From positions 143,580 through 207,579 of the forward strand of contig MNCI01012738.1 in the NCBI GenBank assembly GCA_015680685.1: a stretch of 64,000 nucleotides of DNA, read 5' to 3'. The stretch comes from Gnetum montanum. Lineage: Eukaryota; Streptophyta; Gnetopsida; Gnetales; Gnetaceae. The position numbers were made by a program, and so were the translations under genes. Below the pieces are notes generated by a model. That model saw nothing but the letters and a program-made list of their open reading frames with translations, did no database searches and had not been told where the DNA came from. This document shows, one piece after another, positions 1 to 11,398 of this stretch; the first letter of the stretch is position 1; each line of letters begins with the position of its first letter.

Positions 1-190
1 AAGAAAAAGAGAAGGCTTTCTGGGTTGCCTCTATGGCACAAGTGCAAACTTACATGCATGCCAAGGCACTCAAGGCCTTACAAGAGGAGAAACTCCAGGC
101 TGTACTTCAATGCTATCAAATCCCAGACCTAGAGCACAAGAAAAGGGAAAGACACCTATGGAGGATTCATCGCCACAAGGAACTACATGA
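1..190 (+). pseudogene. 3' end of a family-N ORF2, truncated by the window edge
   Basis: The reading frame matches the C-terminal part of the ORF2 at 46468-49230. Both carry a KALKAL-E-EEK coiled-coil segment, and both end at the same place with a TGA after a GTT-like tail (ggaactacatga). Between these two blocks roughly 0.75 kb present in the full copy is missing here, so this copy has an internal deletion. It is followed by about 160 bases of 3' untranslated sequence and then a polypurine tract and an LTR, exactly as in the complete element. Function of ORF2 is unknown. Homology to the other copy is clear. Confidence 0.7.
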
Positions 191-352
191 GTTCCAAATT
201 TTTATAAATATTCTGTGTGTTGTGTCTTTGTTTTGTTTTCTTCCCACACTGCGGCATCATCCCATTTTTTCCGACTAATAATCCCATACCTATCCACTTT
301 GTAATCAATGTAGCTTGTTCTCACTTTAACTCGAGAACGAGTTTTCATTCAG

Positions 353-363
353 TCGTGGGGGTA
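353..363 (+). other. Polypurine tract next to the 3' LTR
   Basis: The sequence gtcgtgggggta lies directly before the TGATG start of the LTR. The same G-run (agttgtgggggta) precedes the 3' LTR at 49401. It is the expected site for priming plus-strand DNA synthesis of an LTR retrotransposon. Confidence 0.7.
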
Positions 364-424
364 TGATGAGACCTGAATTGCTCATAGTGCTGGTGGCCAC
401 GTTAAGGCACCCACGATGTATCAT

Positions 425-527
425 GGGTCGCAATGTATCATGGGCCGCGATATCGCGTATGCGATATCGCGTCTTCCCCACGATATCGCGTACGCGATAT
501 CGCAGTCAGCCGCAATTTCTATAAATA
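425..527 (+). promoter_or_regulatory. LTR core promoter: GATATCGCG palindrome array plus TATA box
   Basis: Two long dyads built from GCGATATCGCG (about 447-471 and 480-504) are separated by a short C-rich spacer. They are followed about 16 bp later by TATAAATA at 520-527. The arrangement is repeated in both LTRs of the complete element and again inside it at 45905-45997. The dyads could form hairpins or bind a dimeric factor. Activity is inferred from position only. Confidence 0.6.
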
Positions 528-926
528 AGAGGCGGCTCTCCCTCATTTTCATCCCAGTTTTAGTGTAGCGAAGCTCTGGCAATTTGATCCCTCCAGAGTT
601 AGAATTTTTCCCTTGTCTGCCCACAGTGTGGTGAATGTGATTGTACGATGTCTTTATTCGAGTGTGCCGTACTTGTACACGCACATGACTGGCAATAAAG
701 ATCGAGATTACTTCATCATTGCAGCATTCACTTAGTTTATTTAATTTTTATTTATTTATTGTTATTTATTGCTTTCATAGCGCGGTGTGAGTACGACTTA
801 ACTACGAGCATCTACGGGTGTGTACGGCTAGTTAAGGACTCGTTTGCTCATCGCGATTAGTTTCTCACCTTGAAACTCCTAGAAGCAGAACGAGTACGAC
901 TTGATTACGAGCATTTATGTGTGACT

Positions 927-1045
927 ACTTGGTAGCCCAGTGGTGTAGCTAGGGGGATCTACGCTTGGTAACCTAGTGGCGTATTTGGGTTCTGCGCTTG
1001 GTAATCCCAGTGGCATACCTAGGCCTATGCTTGGTAGTCCCAGTG
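927..1045 (+). repeat. Short tandem repeat in U5 (about 35-40 bp units)
   Basis: The phrase cttggtaNcccagtggcgta is repeated about four times. The complete element's LTRs carry only two to three units (around 42000-42050 and 49845-49890). Unit number therefore varies between copies and explains part of the length difference of this LTR. Confidence 0.7.
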
Positions 1046-1394
1046 GTAGTCGTGCACGAAGTCCAAGATGTGTACGATTGATCAAGGAATCGGTTGCTCG
1101 TCGCACTTAGGCTAGATTAGATTTTCTTACTCTTTTCCTCTTAGCTTAGATTTAGTTAAATATTATTTTCCATTGCCTTCAAGAGTAGCATTAGATTAGG
1201 AACACATCATACACCTCATCTAGACTAAACCATACGTGACATATGCAAAACTAGTCTAGATGGGAAGACAGCGAACTGCGACCTAAGGCTAACTATCTAG
1301 ATACCACAACTAGTCCATCTGCGGAGTTCGACCGGATCGCGCGTGCGACGCTCGTTTCGTATGGTTGAGTGTAGGGGTACCTCGCCACTCATCA

Positions 1395-2880
1395 CTTTTC
1401 TTTCCTTCTTTCTTTCCATCTTTTTTTTGTGTTTTATTTTGCGTGTGTGTGTGTTTTTTTTTTCATAGAAATCACACCATGAAAAGACATGCTTCCTATT
1501 TATTGGTCAATAATAAGAGTGATGATACATTCCATGAGAAGTCATAAATCATAAGGCAATAATAGAACCCAACAAATCCCCTTGACATCACACCTTTTTT
1601 TGTTCCCACTTGGTCTTTCCCCCTTTCTTCAAGGCACAATGATCATTAGTTAATTTTTAGTTTCCTGTGAGAATAACCATATTGTTTTCATGATAAAGAC
1701 CTCTTATTTAGAGAAATTGAAGGGATGGATGATGTGATCTCAGTGTAGTACACAATTATTTACCCAATCATCTTGATAGGTTAGAACAAAAACCCAACAT
1801 ATGGTGTTAACTTCTGCATCAAGGCTAGCAATATTATTAACAAAAACATAGTAACCATCCATAAAACATACAGAAAATAACTAAAGAAAAGAGAAAATTA
1901 TAAAGAAAATAAAAATAATAAAAAATGGAAAACATATTAAGAATTGAAATTTTTTTGAAGAAATAGGAAAAGGATAAAAAATTGTAAATCAAAAAAGTGA
2001 AAATGCACTTATTAGTTCTTGATTCAAGATGGCACATCTCCCCCACGACTAAACTCATGGGTGAGCATTCAAAAAATGGACCATACATTCCCTTTGTTAT
2101 ACACCATATGTTTTCCATTTATCATCTTTAATTATTTAAGTTTTTGCTTGGTAGCACATTTAATAGTGATGATAATCACATTTTAATCATTTGAAGACAT
2201 ATCTTTAGTTGAACTAGAAGACATTTTTTTTCTAAAGGGTCTAGACATGTTTTCTTTTTTATTTTCTATTTTAGTTCTTATGTCTCCTTGTTTAATATCT
2301 TTTTTGGTGTATAGTCAGAGTGTAAGATGTTATTCTCTAAGTTCTTTATTTGGTTCATTTTCTTAGGAAAAGAACTAATAAGTGGGTTGGATGTTTCCAT
2401 GCATCTTTTGAAGGGTTTTTTATTCTCATTTTCGAGCCACTGCAGTGTCTTTTGGTTTAGTGACTATTGTGTAGACTTGGTTTTGCACACACACTTATTC
2501 CTTAAGTTTGTTGTGGATTGGTATAGGAATCAGGTTAACACTTTGAACTTTTAGCCCACAATTACACCCTTTATCATTATTAGTAATGCATGGAATTTTT
2601 TATCTCTCCACAATGATAAGTTCATCTTTTATGTTTTGTGTTGGAGCAATGATGGTTGTTGGCTTTTGCATAGGATTACAAGACATTGTTTTTGTGAGGA
2701 AGGATGTTGCACTAGATTGGCCTTGTGCTTGTTCTAATAAGCTAGTAGGTCTACAAGTTTTATTTACATGTGTGGAAATTATCCTAAAGAAAGGGCATTT
2801 CCAAGGCTTTTGCTTATATCTACTAACATTATCATTTACTTGTATGTTCATAGCACAACTGGCATTCTTCTATTAAGGTT
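1395..2880. other. Flanking AT-rich sequence without a recognisable gene
   Basis: It starts with a pyrimidine-rich, TG-repeat stretch (1395-1465) and then AT-rich sequence. Short open frames at 2327-2554 (+) and 2586-2876 (+) show no recognisable domain or homologue elsewhere in the window. This may be the decayed interior of the minus-strand element whose gag lies at 3484-4820. I see no 3' LTR for that element here. Confidence 0.4.
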
Positions 2881-3262
2881 ATGGTGCCAATCCTTCATGC
2901 ATTGTTGGTGGTGACATATGTTGGAGGGAAGTATGAGAGTATTGATGATGTGATGGAGGACAAGAGGTACAAGATGGTGATCCCACTAGATATGTTACGA
3001 GTTGATGATATTCAAGAGAGTAGTAGTAGTGATTTGAGGTAAAGCAAGTAAAATCATTTGGAGAAATAGGTTGTTGAACATAGTATCCATAAGGGTTTAG
3101 CTAGTAATAAGGGTATTGCTAGTTTGTTGATGGCATCTCCCAAGACTGTGAGTTTTGCCACTATGGTTGATAGTAGTTTTGAGGTTGACAAGAAGTCCCA
3201 CTATGATAGTACCATTAGTTTTAGGGCTATCTATAATTACCTTGTGGGTAAGGTAATCTCCT
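2881..3262 (+). pseudogene. Unrecognised degenerate reading frame
   Basis: A plus-strand frame starts with ATG at 2881 and reads about 52 codons (MVPILHALLV...) to a stop at the SSSSDLR segment. It continues in the same frame, with two more stops nearby, to about 3262. The composition is protein-like, with an acidic and serine-rich middle. I do not recognise it and find no copy elsewhere in the window. It could be a chance frame or a fragment of a retroelement accessory protein. Confidence 0.25.
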
Positions 3263-3483
3263 AGGCATTTACTTTCTATGAACTTGGGATTCAAGAAAAA
3301 GCCCCAAACTCTTATAGATGTAACATAATTGGGTAATAGCCCTTTGGATGTCCATATTGGTAGATGTCACATCCATCATCCTCTTTTGTATTTGAGTCTA
3401 TACCCTTTCTACTACAACTATTTTCCCTTTTTGCCAATAAGTTTCCTTACATGTTTCTTTATTCTTTTTCATCTTCTTATTTT

Positions 3484-4820
3484 AATAACTTAATCCATTT
3501 TTCTTTACCTTCTCCTTTATGATTTTCAAGTTGGTTGTAACGTTTTCATTTATCAACTCCCACATCTTATATACCCTTTCTTTAATCTCAGAGATAGACT
3601 TTTGTATTAGCAAGGTTTTCTGCAAAATTAACTTATCAAGAACTACCTCTTTTTCATGATCATAAATATGGACCTTTTTTTCATGAAGAGTTGTATCCCA
3701 GTTATATTTCTCTACACTCTCTCTTTTATATAGCTCTCCTTCTTCTTTTGCCACCTATTTAACTAGCCTTTATATTTGATGGGCTATCAATTTAGATAAT
3801 CATCCTTAGGCATAGATCCCAATGGTCTCCCTTGTTTTATTATGAAGACCATCTATGATGTGGAGAAGCTACTCTTTTTGAGAAAAACCATGACTTGGAA
3901 ATCTATGTAGTAGAGAATAGTATTTATCCAAGGCTACATCTAAGGATTCATGATTTTCTTGCTTCCACCCTAGGATTTGTTTTCTTAGATCGGACACTTT
4001 ATAATAGGTTTGGTATTTTTCATTGAAAAGCTCAAGCATTATGGACCATCAATGGATTGAATCTAGTTCCAATGATCTATACCAAGTTTCAACTTCTTCT
4101 ATTAGCGTTCTAGAGAAAAGCTTAAGCTTTTACCATGTACTTTCAATGTTTTTTAAGGCATAGGCATCATAGAAGGCTTGTAAATGATGTAGAGGATTAG
4201 AATTATAGCCTCCCTTAAATTTAGGAATGTTATTCATATCAAGCCATGTGATGCAGTTGTTCCTTTGATGCCTATGAGGTATTAGAACTACCTCCCTAAT
4301 TTGTATCATGCTCCTAGTAGCCAACAAGGGCTCATCTCCATTGACATGACATGATGATAATCTCTATTTCTATCTATATGATAGTGATGATCTTGTCTAT
4401 GGTCACTTTGATGTTTTTCATTTTGCCTTTGCATTCTATTTCTATCTTCATCTTGACCCTTTAGTGTATCTCAATCTCTATACCTACATTCATCTTCATC
4501 AAAAGTAGATGTTGAAGAGAAAGAGAAAGATGGTGAACTAGGAGAATTGTCATGGCTCTTATATCTTCCCCTATGATCCCTTGATTTATCTCTTCTAGGT
4601 ATGGAGGAGGTCTTAGGCCTTGAGGCCCTCCTTGCTCTAGGTCTTACTTCCTCTCCTCTAAGATTGTTTGCATCAGTTGAATGTAGTAAGGGTCTACATG
4701 AGCATATGAGACTCCTATGTTTAGTGATTTACTCTAATTTTCTTCCATATAAAACCTACCATTTCTTCTACTAGTGTTTTCATCATGTGATGCATTATTG
4801 GTCCTATGTGAAGAAGACAT
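3484..4820 (-). pseudogene. Degenerate Gag of a family-N retrotransposon (minus strand)
   Basis: Read on the minus strand, a frame from an ATG near 4820 runs through a Gag N-terminal arm and a retrotransposon Gag (Ty3/Gypsy-type capsid) core. Landmarks are IPKFKGGY, LQAFYDAY, TWYRSL, FNEKYQTY and HIIDGL, followed by a charged coiled-coil tail (VAKEEGELYKRESVEKY) ending near 3484. The same landmarks in the same order occur in the plus-strand gag at 42531-44326. Several stops and at least one frameshift break it. A primer site and LTR lie just upstream on the minus strand, so this is the 5' end of a minus-strand element. The Pro-rich tail and the zinc knuckle seen in the other copy are not evident. 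Confidence 0.75.
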
Positions 4821-4933
4821 GTTTTTATTTGATAACATGTGTGACTTAAAATATTAATATTTTTTAAAGATAAATTGTTAATACTTTTACAATAGTTGTT
4901 TATAATATAACTAATCTAGATAACTAACACCAT

Positions 4934-4951
4934 CCTTGGTAGTGGCACCAA
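4934..4951 (-). other. Primer-binding site (tRNA-Asp type), minus strand
   Basis: On the minus strand the sequence directly after the LTR end (CTCATCA) reads TTGGTGCCACTACCAAGG. This matches the family primer site TTGGCACCATTGCCAGGG at 42398 with a few changes. Both resemble the tRNA-Asp 3'-end complement used by Athila/Tat-like elements. Confidence 0.6.
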
Positions 4952-5960
4952 TGATGAGCAGTAGGTACCCCTGCCCACTCCACAACACGCATCCCACACC
5001 CCCCCCCCCCCCCCCCCAAACTATGCCCAACCATACAAATCACAAGCATTCGCATGCAATCTAGTTGAATTCCATGGATGAAACTAGCATGGTATCTAGA
5101 TTGTTAAGCATTGATTGCATATCACTATCTTCTCTCTTGAACTAGTGGTAGCTTTATGATGTATGGTTTAGTCCAAAGTGAGACATATGATTATTGATGA
5201 TGTGTGGCCTTTAAACTAACTAGATAATAATGTAAAAATTAATTATTTAATCTAATTAATAATAAGAAGATAAATTCTAAGCTACCTAAGGGCAATGATT
5301 GTCCATTCCCAATTTGTCGTGCACATCCTAAACTCACGTATCAATTGCTAGGATTACCAAGTGTTATACTATTGGGCAAACCAAGCAATAATGTTGCTAG
5401 GATTACTAAGTGAATATATGTTTATGCTTGAAACTAGTCATGCTCATTCTGCCAATTGATTAACATGCATGGAATGTAAATGTTAACTAAGTACATAGAA
5501 AATAAATTGCATTGAAAGTAAATCTATTCTAAGTCAAAGTGTTGCAATCAATAGGAATCTATCTCGATCTTATTGTCGTTCATGGAATGTGTCCAAGTAT
5601 AATGCCACTTGAATAAGACATTATACAATTGACTCAAATCCACATTACGGACACTCATTGACTATTCTCTAGGATTATAGAATAAAACTACAAGAGTCTG
5701 GCTAAACTACTAACCAAAATGATGACAAATATGCAATGGGTGCTCACATATTTATAGGCAAATTTAAGCATTACATCAACGAGGATGCATTAATGCATTT
5801 AGCTACATCAATGGGGATGCATCCACAAGGATGAGTCAACAATGTGTTGCCCATTAATGCATCAATGCATTTTCATCCACACATATGCATCGACAAATTG
5901 GGGATGCATCGATGAGGCTTCATCAACGGGGATGCATCAATGAAGTTGCCTAACATATCA
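4952..5960 (-). mobile_element. 5' LTR of a minus-strand family-N element
   Basis: On the minus strand the segment starts TGATATG and ends TGCTCATCA, about 1009 bp. It contains the family landmarks in order: TATA box (tataaata on the minus strand near 5750), R/U5 with GACAATAAGATCGAG-like sequence, the 'ttggtaatcc' repeats and the end block with acacatcat and taaaccata. In place of the GATATCGCG array, its U3 (about 5760-5950) holds repeats of GATGCATC and CATCGATGCATCCCC. A run of about 17 C (4999-5017) lies near its 3' end. Primer site and gag follow in the same orientation. Confidence 0.8.
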
Positions 5961-6637
5961 TGTTCCGTCACCACAGTATGGTGAATTATAGTTGTACGGA
6001 ATCTTTATTTAAGTGGATCATTCCTAGACACAATTCATGAATGGAAATAAAGATCAAGATTGTTCTTCATCATTGCAACATATGACTTAGCACAGATTTA
6101 CTTTTCTATCATGTTTATTTTTATTCAGTCATTTACATTTCCTAAGTTATTTAATATCACAATATCTATTAATAAGGTAGAATAAGTACAACTAGTTTCA
6201 AGCATAAAGTGCAATTGTTTGGTAATCTAGTAATGACTTTGCTTGATTCGCTTATTAGTAAAGTTACTTGGTAATCCAAGTAACAGTTATATCAACTTAA
6301 GACGTGTATGGAAAACTAGGAACGGATACTCATTGTCATATGATAGAATAGATTTACATTTCCGTTGTGCTTAGAAATAGAATTTACATTCACTTTCATC
6401 ATGTTTACACTTAGCACTATTAAGAGCCAACAACGTTAGTTCATCCTATACCTCCCTAAGAGTTAAACCATACGTTTTTCACCTCACTAACTCGAAGTGG
6501 GAATATAATGATCACAAACTTAATATCAACTTGCTAGTATAATTACATTGCCCATATGCAGATTATGAATTGATCACACATGAACACTTGTGACTTGTAT
6601 GGTTGAGTGTTGAAATATCCAATCGCTCATCACAACC
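5961..6637 (+). mobile_element. LTR fragment (R-U5) in the opposite orientation
   Basis: From tgttccgtcaccacagtatgg the sequence follows the R-U5 part of the family-N LTR on the plus strand, including the aataaagatcaagatt signal. It ends in gtatggttgagtg...cgctcatca at 6637. The U3 part is absent. It abuts the minus-strand LTR at 5960, so the two LTRs stand head to head. The likeliest cause is insertion of the minus-strand element into this older LTR. Confidence 0.65.
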
Positions 6638-7740
6638 AGAATTGGAAAATTTGGTTAACCCATTAAGAATTACCAAATTTAAACCTTGACCCCAATCTAA
6701 CAAATGTCTCTCTCAATGGTTGACTTGTGTCTTTAGAGAACCTTTTCCACTCTATACTATTTTCATAGTTTAAATACCCTTGCTAATTCCAAAAGGTTAC
6801 CGAGATTTGTTCAAGCCCAACCCTAGCATTAAAATCCTCACAAATACCAATTTTTTCCATTAAAACAAAAGGTAGGAATATTTATCGGAAAGCTTTGGAA
6901 AGGAAAGTCCCTTGATGGATTTTGTAAAGAATTATAAGTGAAAACCATGTTGTGTGTCTAAATTGGATGTTGAGAAATATTTGTCAAAGTATCTTTTGTA
7001 TAAAATGTCGGGCAAAATCAAGCTCTAAAATATCAAATTCAGAGAACAAGTTTTAAGTTTTAGGCGTGATTGTGTAGACTGCACTTCACTTCACGGACCA
7101 AGAAATTAACCTGGGGTGAGCTCTTGGGAATTTTCTAATCATGTCGCAACTCTAGTACTCCTTTACACTCATCCTCACACCGTTGGTTTTGGGTTTCTTT
7201 TATTTTCCTATTTTTTACTTTCCCTTGCTCATTATCATGATCTACCATGACCTCATTGTAACTTGGAGTGAACCCACAACCAGCAAAATTAAATTGTCTG
7301 CAAACCAAGGCTGTGGACTTTTCGGGAATCAACTTTGCTCGAGACGTGCTTAACGGCGCGCATCAACAGCTAACCCAGGCCCACCGTGTCCCACTAGTGT
7401 CAACTCAAAAATAATTAATTACAAATTTCGCACTAAAACGCCAAAATACCTGTAACCCGCAATTGAAATCTCAGCCATGGCAGGAACAACTTCTAGGAAT
7501 CGCTGAGTCACAACATATCTGAAAAAATGAATTGTAAAGCACCTTGTACAATTTAGGAGCCCTGTTTTCTGTAACCCTCTCGCTGATTACGTGGAAGCAA
7601 AAAGCTCCTTGAATCGAAAACGGAAAAAGGGTTTTTTTTTTTTTATAAAAAAAGGCCTTCGGGGTATCAAAGATAGGACTCGCTGTAAAACCCAGGTTTC
7701 AGTGGAATCACGAACCGAAGCTTCAAAATCTTGGTATTAC
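6638..7740. other. Intergenic sequence, no gene recognised
   Basis: The base composition becomes less AT-rich from about 7050 onward, marking the change from retroelement to genic DNA. No protein-like frame or repeat shared with other parts of the window was found. A minus-strand frame at 7135-7332 looks like chance. Confidence 0.4.
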
Positions 7741-7905
7741 CTGCTAATGCTATCACCGTCTCTGTCTTGGTTAACGAGAGCCCTGATGAGCTCTGTGGTG
7801 CAGAGCAGCCTTGCAGAAGCATTGATGTGGCCATGCTTGTCCACGTTTAACACAAACTTGGAAAAAAGCGGTGTTGGAATCAGAACGTCTCTCAAACCTA
7901 CCCTA
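7741..7905 (-). CDS. Possible minus-strand exon of an unrecognised gene
   Basis: On the minus strand about 55 codons are open, with a protein-like composition (segments LFSKFVLNVDKHGHINAS and ELIRALVNQDRDGDSIS). They are bounded downstream by a plausible donor (gcag|gtaata at 7741/7740) and upstream by a possible acceptor (ctggtag|ggtag near 7906). GC content is higher than in surrounding DNA. I do not recognise the family and found no neighbouring exon. The overlapping 167-codon plus-strand frame at 7591-8094 looks like its antisense shadow. Low confidence. Confidence 0.25.
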
Positions 7906-7910
7906 CCAGC

Positions 7911-8954
7911 ACAGATAGCTAAGCTTCACCATAATAATAATGGAGCCACAAATGGTAGCAAATGCATCAAAGCAGGAATGACCAAATGCAAATGTTGTGT
8001 TTGGCGTTTAAAGTGTTTTTGCCCTCTGAGCAATCCCAATACGAATATGATTAGGATACGAATTGGTTTGATTAACCCCACGTACACAACCTAGAAAATG
8101 TGATCGAATGCATACCATGATGCATACGTGAAATGTACAAGTTAGCGTAATTGTAATTCATGAACGGACATCCTTTGCTCTTTTCCAAAATTCTGTTCAC
8201 AAAGCCATCATATACTCTGTGATCTCCAATACATTTTAGGTTCCTAATGTTTACATGCTTAAATAGTTTAAAAGCATAGGTAGGCACCCTGAATATGAAG
8301 CATTAAATTAGGTGAAGGTGAACTTTAGACGATAGGGATCATACGCTTAACGTCTGCAACAACATTCGGTGCAGGATTTCTCTATTGAAGACATGATGAC
8401 ATTTGGAAACCACAGTGTTTGTTCGTCTTCAAGCGTCAAATGTTAACCGACTCCAACGAGTAGCCCTCGTGGCCGATCAGTGAGGCAGAAAATATCATCA
8501 ATTCAATTATTGGAATGAGATTGTGAGGTGTTTCTTGTGCACATATGGGAAGCGCTCTTTTTTCCACAAAGTCTGTCCTTTCCCTTCCAATAGAAACGCT
8601 CTTGATTTTACAGGGATCAGATCATGGTAGTTACTGCTCCTGTTCCTGTTCCTGTGGTGGCACAATCATTTTCGCAAGCCAGCCCGCCTCCTTGTATTTG
8701 CACCTTTTCCCAGTACGCACCAATCAGGCCGGACCCACAAGTGCAGAGTACAGATGCAGCCAAAGCCAAAATCATATTCATATGGACTTCTGCAATCCTC
8801 TCTGACCGACTCATTCCCCCAAATAAATTCAGGTTTCATACCCATCGTATCGTATAATATTGTTCTAGTCCTTCTGGAATCTTCATTTGGCCTTGGTTAG
8901 AGTTCGCCTCTGTTTTGTTTGTTGTTGCTGCTGGTGGTGTTGGAACAGGCTGCA
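7911..8954. other. Upstream region of the HIPP gene
   Basis: There is no recognisable gene. Several overlapping short frames at 8545-8857 on both strands are mutually exclusive and without motifs. The last 100 bases before 8955 are T-rich, as in a plant 5' leader. I cannot place a TATA box with confidence. Confidence 0.35.
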
Positions 8955-10002
8955 ATGGGTGCACTTGATCATCTGTCAGGGTACTTCTCAGATTTGCTCA
9001 GTGTAGGCAAACACAAAGCCAACAAGAAGAAACAGTTTCAGGTGCAAGCTTCATTTCATCATCTTTGTTTCTTCTTCACGTATGCTACTTTTGTTGGTCT
9101 TGCAATTAAATTTTGCAGTTTGCTGGGCTATCCCTTCGGTAGTTCTTGATTTTTTTCTGTTATCTTGGTTTCCATGCGTAAAGAGTCTTTGTGACAGAGC
9201 TAATTATTATGATTATGCAGACTGTGGAATTGAAAGTGCGTATGGACTGTGAAGGATGTGAGAGGAAAGTGCACAAGGCTCTCTCCTCCCTTTCTGGTAT
9301 GTCGTCCTATTTATTAACTCACATCAGCTTTGATATAGTATTTTGTACATCCTATACAATACCCACTGAAATGCAATTGCAGAATTAGCCCTCTAGATTC
9401 TAGAACCCTGGTATAAAGCTTTAAGTCGGTTTCAATGGTTGTGGCATCTATTTAAACTTTTTACCCAGTCAATCCTGGTAAATCTTGATAGATCGTTTGG
9501 CTTAATCCTAGTGAAGGTTAAGATTTAAACATAGCTCTCTCAAGTACCCGCAATCACGAATATCAAATTTTCGCGTTCCAAATTAGTAACTGACTGAATT
9601 TGATCATCGCGAGTGGCCTGAAATTTGACTCTCAAACAGATTCTGAGCAGAAAAATCTCAGAATGTGAATACTAACTGATTTGCTTTGCTTGTTGGTAAT
9701 GGTCAGGTGTGCAATCAGTGGATATAGATAGGAAGATGAACAAGGTCACGGTGGTGGGATACGTGGAACCCAAGAAGGTGTTGAAGAAGGCAAAGGGAAC
9801 GGGAAAGAGAGCAGAGCTGTGGCCATATGTGCCCTATAATTTGGTGTCTCATCCATACGCTGCACAGACATATGACAAGAAGGCTCCTTCAGGATTCGTA
9901 AGGAAGGACAGCTCCCAATTCAGTACACTTAATCCTCCTGCCGATGACAAGTATACAGCAATCTTCAGTGAAGAAAATCCCAATGCTTGTTCTCTCATGT
10001 AA
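8955..10002 (+). CDS. Heavy-metal-associated isoprenylated plant protein (HIPP26-like), three exons
   Basis: Exons are 8955-9041, 9221-9296 and 9707-10002, all with GT...AG introns (donors gtgcaa and gtatgt; acceptors tgcag and gtcag). They join in phase to 152 codons plus TAA, close to the roughly 153 residues of Arabidopsis HIPP26. The N-terminus MGALDHLSGYFSDLL is typical of that group. Exon 2 carries the HMA-domain metal site MDCEGCERKV (CxxC, binding soft metal ions). Exon 3 finishes the HMA fold (VVGYVEPKKVLKKAK) and has the family motifs ELWPYVPYNLV, HPYAAQTYDKKAPSG and FSEENPNACSLM. The final CSLM is a CaaX box for prenylation and membrane attachment. Known relatives bind metals and stress transcription factors and act at membranes and the nucleus. 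The frame has no stop or frameshift, unlike every other long frame in the window, so it is probably functional. I chose the start because it opens the family's conserved N-terminus. Confidence 0.95.
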
Positions 10003-10659
10003 TGTAAATATTACCAGTCTGGTCTGTCTGTCTTTCTGTCCAGTGCGTTATCACTGTTGGCTACTATTGCTTTTGTATCTCCTTTATGCAGTCCTGATAT
10101 GTAATTTTGTTGCTAAATATACTATTTTGTTCCTCATTAGTATTATAATTTGGTTTGGTGTCCTCCATGTTAGCTAAAACAGTCATTTTTTGTGGGGATT
10201 TGTGGGGATCAGGCCTGGAATTTCAGAATTTCCCAACCTATGCTTTCCGTGCATGCATATTAAATTCATACGTTTCGATCAAAAAATAAGCTGTATAATA
10301 CGTTATCAAATCCCATATACTTTCTGGGGTCTTTCTTTGCCATGTGAGAAGACAGCTCCCAAGACGATAATCCACGTCCACCGAACACGTCTCGGCGTTC
10401 ATCGAACAGAGCGAAAAAGAGGAACAAACGTATGGCTGTTCATAAATGTGCCATGTGCATGCACGTTTTAGCATGCTTGTGGTCATCCACCACCGGCATC
10501 AGGACATAGACAACAAAACAAAATAGAAATAGTTACGTGTGTGCACGACCGTGGTTTTGGGTTGTTGCTGGTTGGGAGCCATGATTTGATTTTTAGAAGC
10601 TCTATTGGTCACTGTGAAGAAAGATTGTCCAGAATTTATCTATGTCAAGATCAAGGTTA
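10003..10659. other. 3' flank of the HIPP gene
   Basis: It holds T-rich 3' untranslated sequence just after the stop, followed by mixed unique sequence. No further gene is recognised. The next family-N LTR begins only about 660 bases after the stop codon. Confidence 0.45.
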
Positions 10660-11155
10660 GGGCTCAGGGCATACCAAGCGTTGTATGTTATGTAAGATCA
10701 AGCATACCAAGCATTGTATGTTATGCTTGAAGTGGTCATACTTATGTTCTCATGATTAATTGCTTTAATTATTATAACATGAAATGTGAAATGCATGTAA
10801 AGTAAAATGCTAGTAAAAAAGATTAAGCTAATTTAAGTGCTACAATGAATGTCAGAAATTTCATCTTTATTGCCATATGATGCTTGAATAAAAATATCTC
10901 TTTGATTCATACTACAAGCACTCAGATGAAAAATAAAAATATTTTAACTCTAGAAACAACAAACTACAAGAGCTTCACCACACTATGGACTCAACGTGTC
11001 ATAACTGTGGTTGGTGTGTGTATTCATATGGGCTTAATTGAATTTGCATCAATACATTTGCGTTGACGTATGTGACCATGTGTTGATGGGGATACATTGA
11101 TAGGGCTATGTCAACGCATGCTCATTGATGTAGCCAGTTAAATGACACTTCATCA
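10660..11155 (-). mobile_element. 3' LTR (partial) of a minus-strand family-N element
   Basis: On the minus strand the segment begins TGATGAAGTG right after the polypurine tract GTTGTGGGTGTA (11156-11168), matching the PPT-LTR junction of the complete copy. Its U3 has a dyad-rich stretch (11040-11140) with caacgcatgctcattgatg and attgatgc motifs in place of the GATATCGCG array. The R/U5 part is shortened and contains a short duplication of ataccaagcNttgtatgtta (about 10670-10735). The far end is uncertain. Confidence 0.65.
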
Positions 11156-11398
11156 TACACCCACAACTAATTGAAAACTTTTCTTCAAGTTAACAAAAAT
11201 AGGATCAAGCTTCCTACCAAATTTGGAGAAGTATGGAATTTATTAACTAAAAATAACAGACTGACTGATTGACTGACTAAATGACTTTGAGTGTCGAACT
11301 CTATGGAATTACAAAATTGGTATCCATGATAACAAAATTGGATACTCTTACAAAAATTTCAACACGTTTCCCTAGATTGTTGAAGAAGAAGCGAACTT

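Larger units (their letters stand above)
364..1394 (+). mobile_element. LTR (3') of a truncated family-N retrotransposon
   Basis: The 1031-bp LTR begins TGATGAG and ends CCACTCATCA, the same ends as the LTRs at 41542-42397 and 49401-50242. It contains a palindromic array at 425-505, a TATA box (tataaata, 520-527) and a polyadenylation signal (aataaa, 694-699). Its last 150 bases are nearly identical to the other copies. It is about 180 bp longer, mainly through extra tandem units in U5 (927-1045) and an extra block near 780-900. The sequence on its left is the end of an element's internal region, so this is the 3' LTR. The matching 5' part lies outside the window. Confidence 0.9.

Noticed and set aside
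7591-8094. 167-codon plus-strand ORF as a gene
   Set aside because: It has a lysine/phenylalanine low-complexity start over a poly-T/A stretch and no domain. It overlaps a better exon-like frame on the other strand.
8545-8857. Small protein genes upstream of HIPP on both strands
   Set aside because: Overlapping frames in several phases without motifs, in a region better read as promoter or leader.
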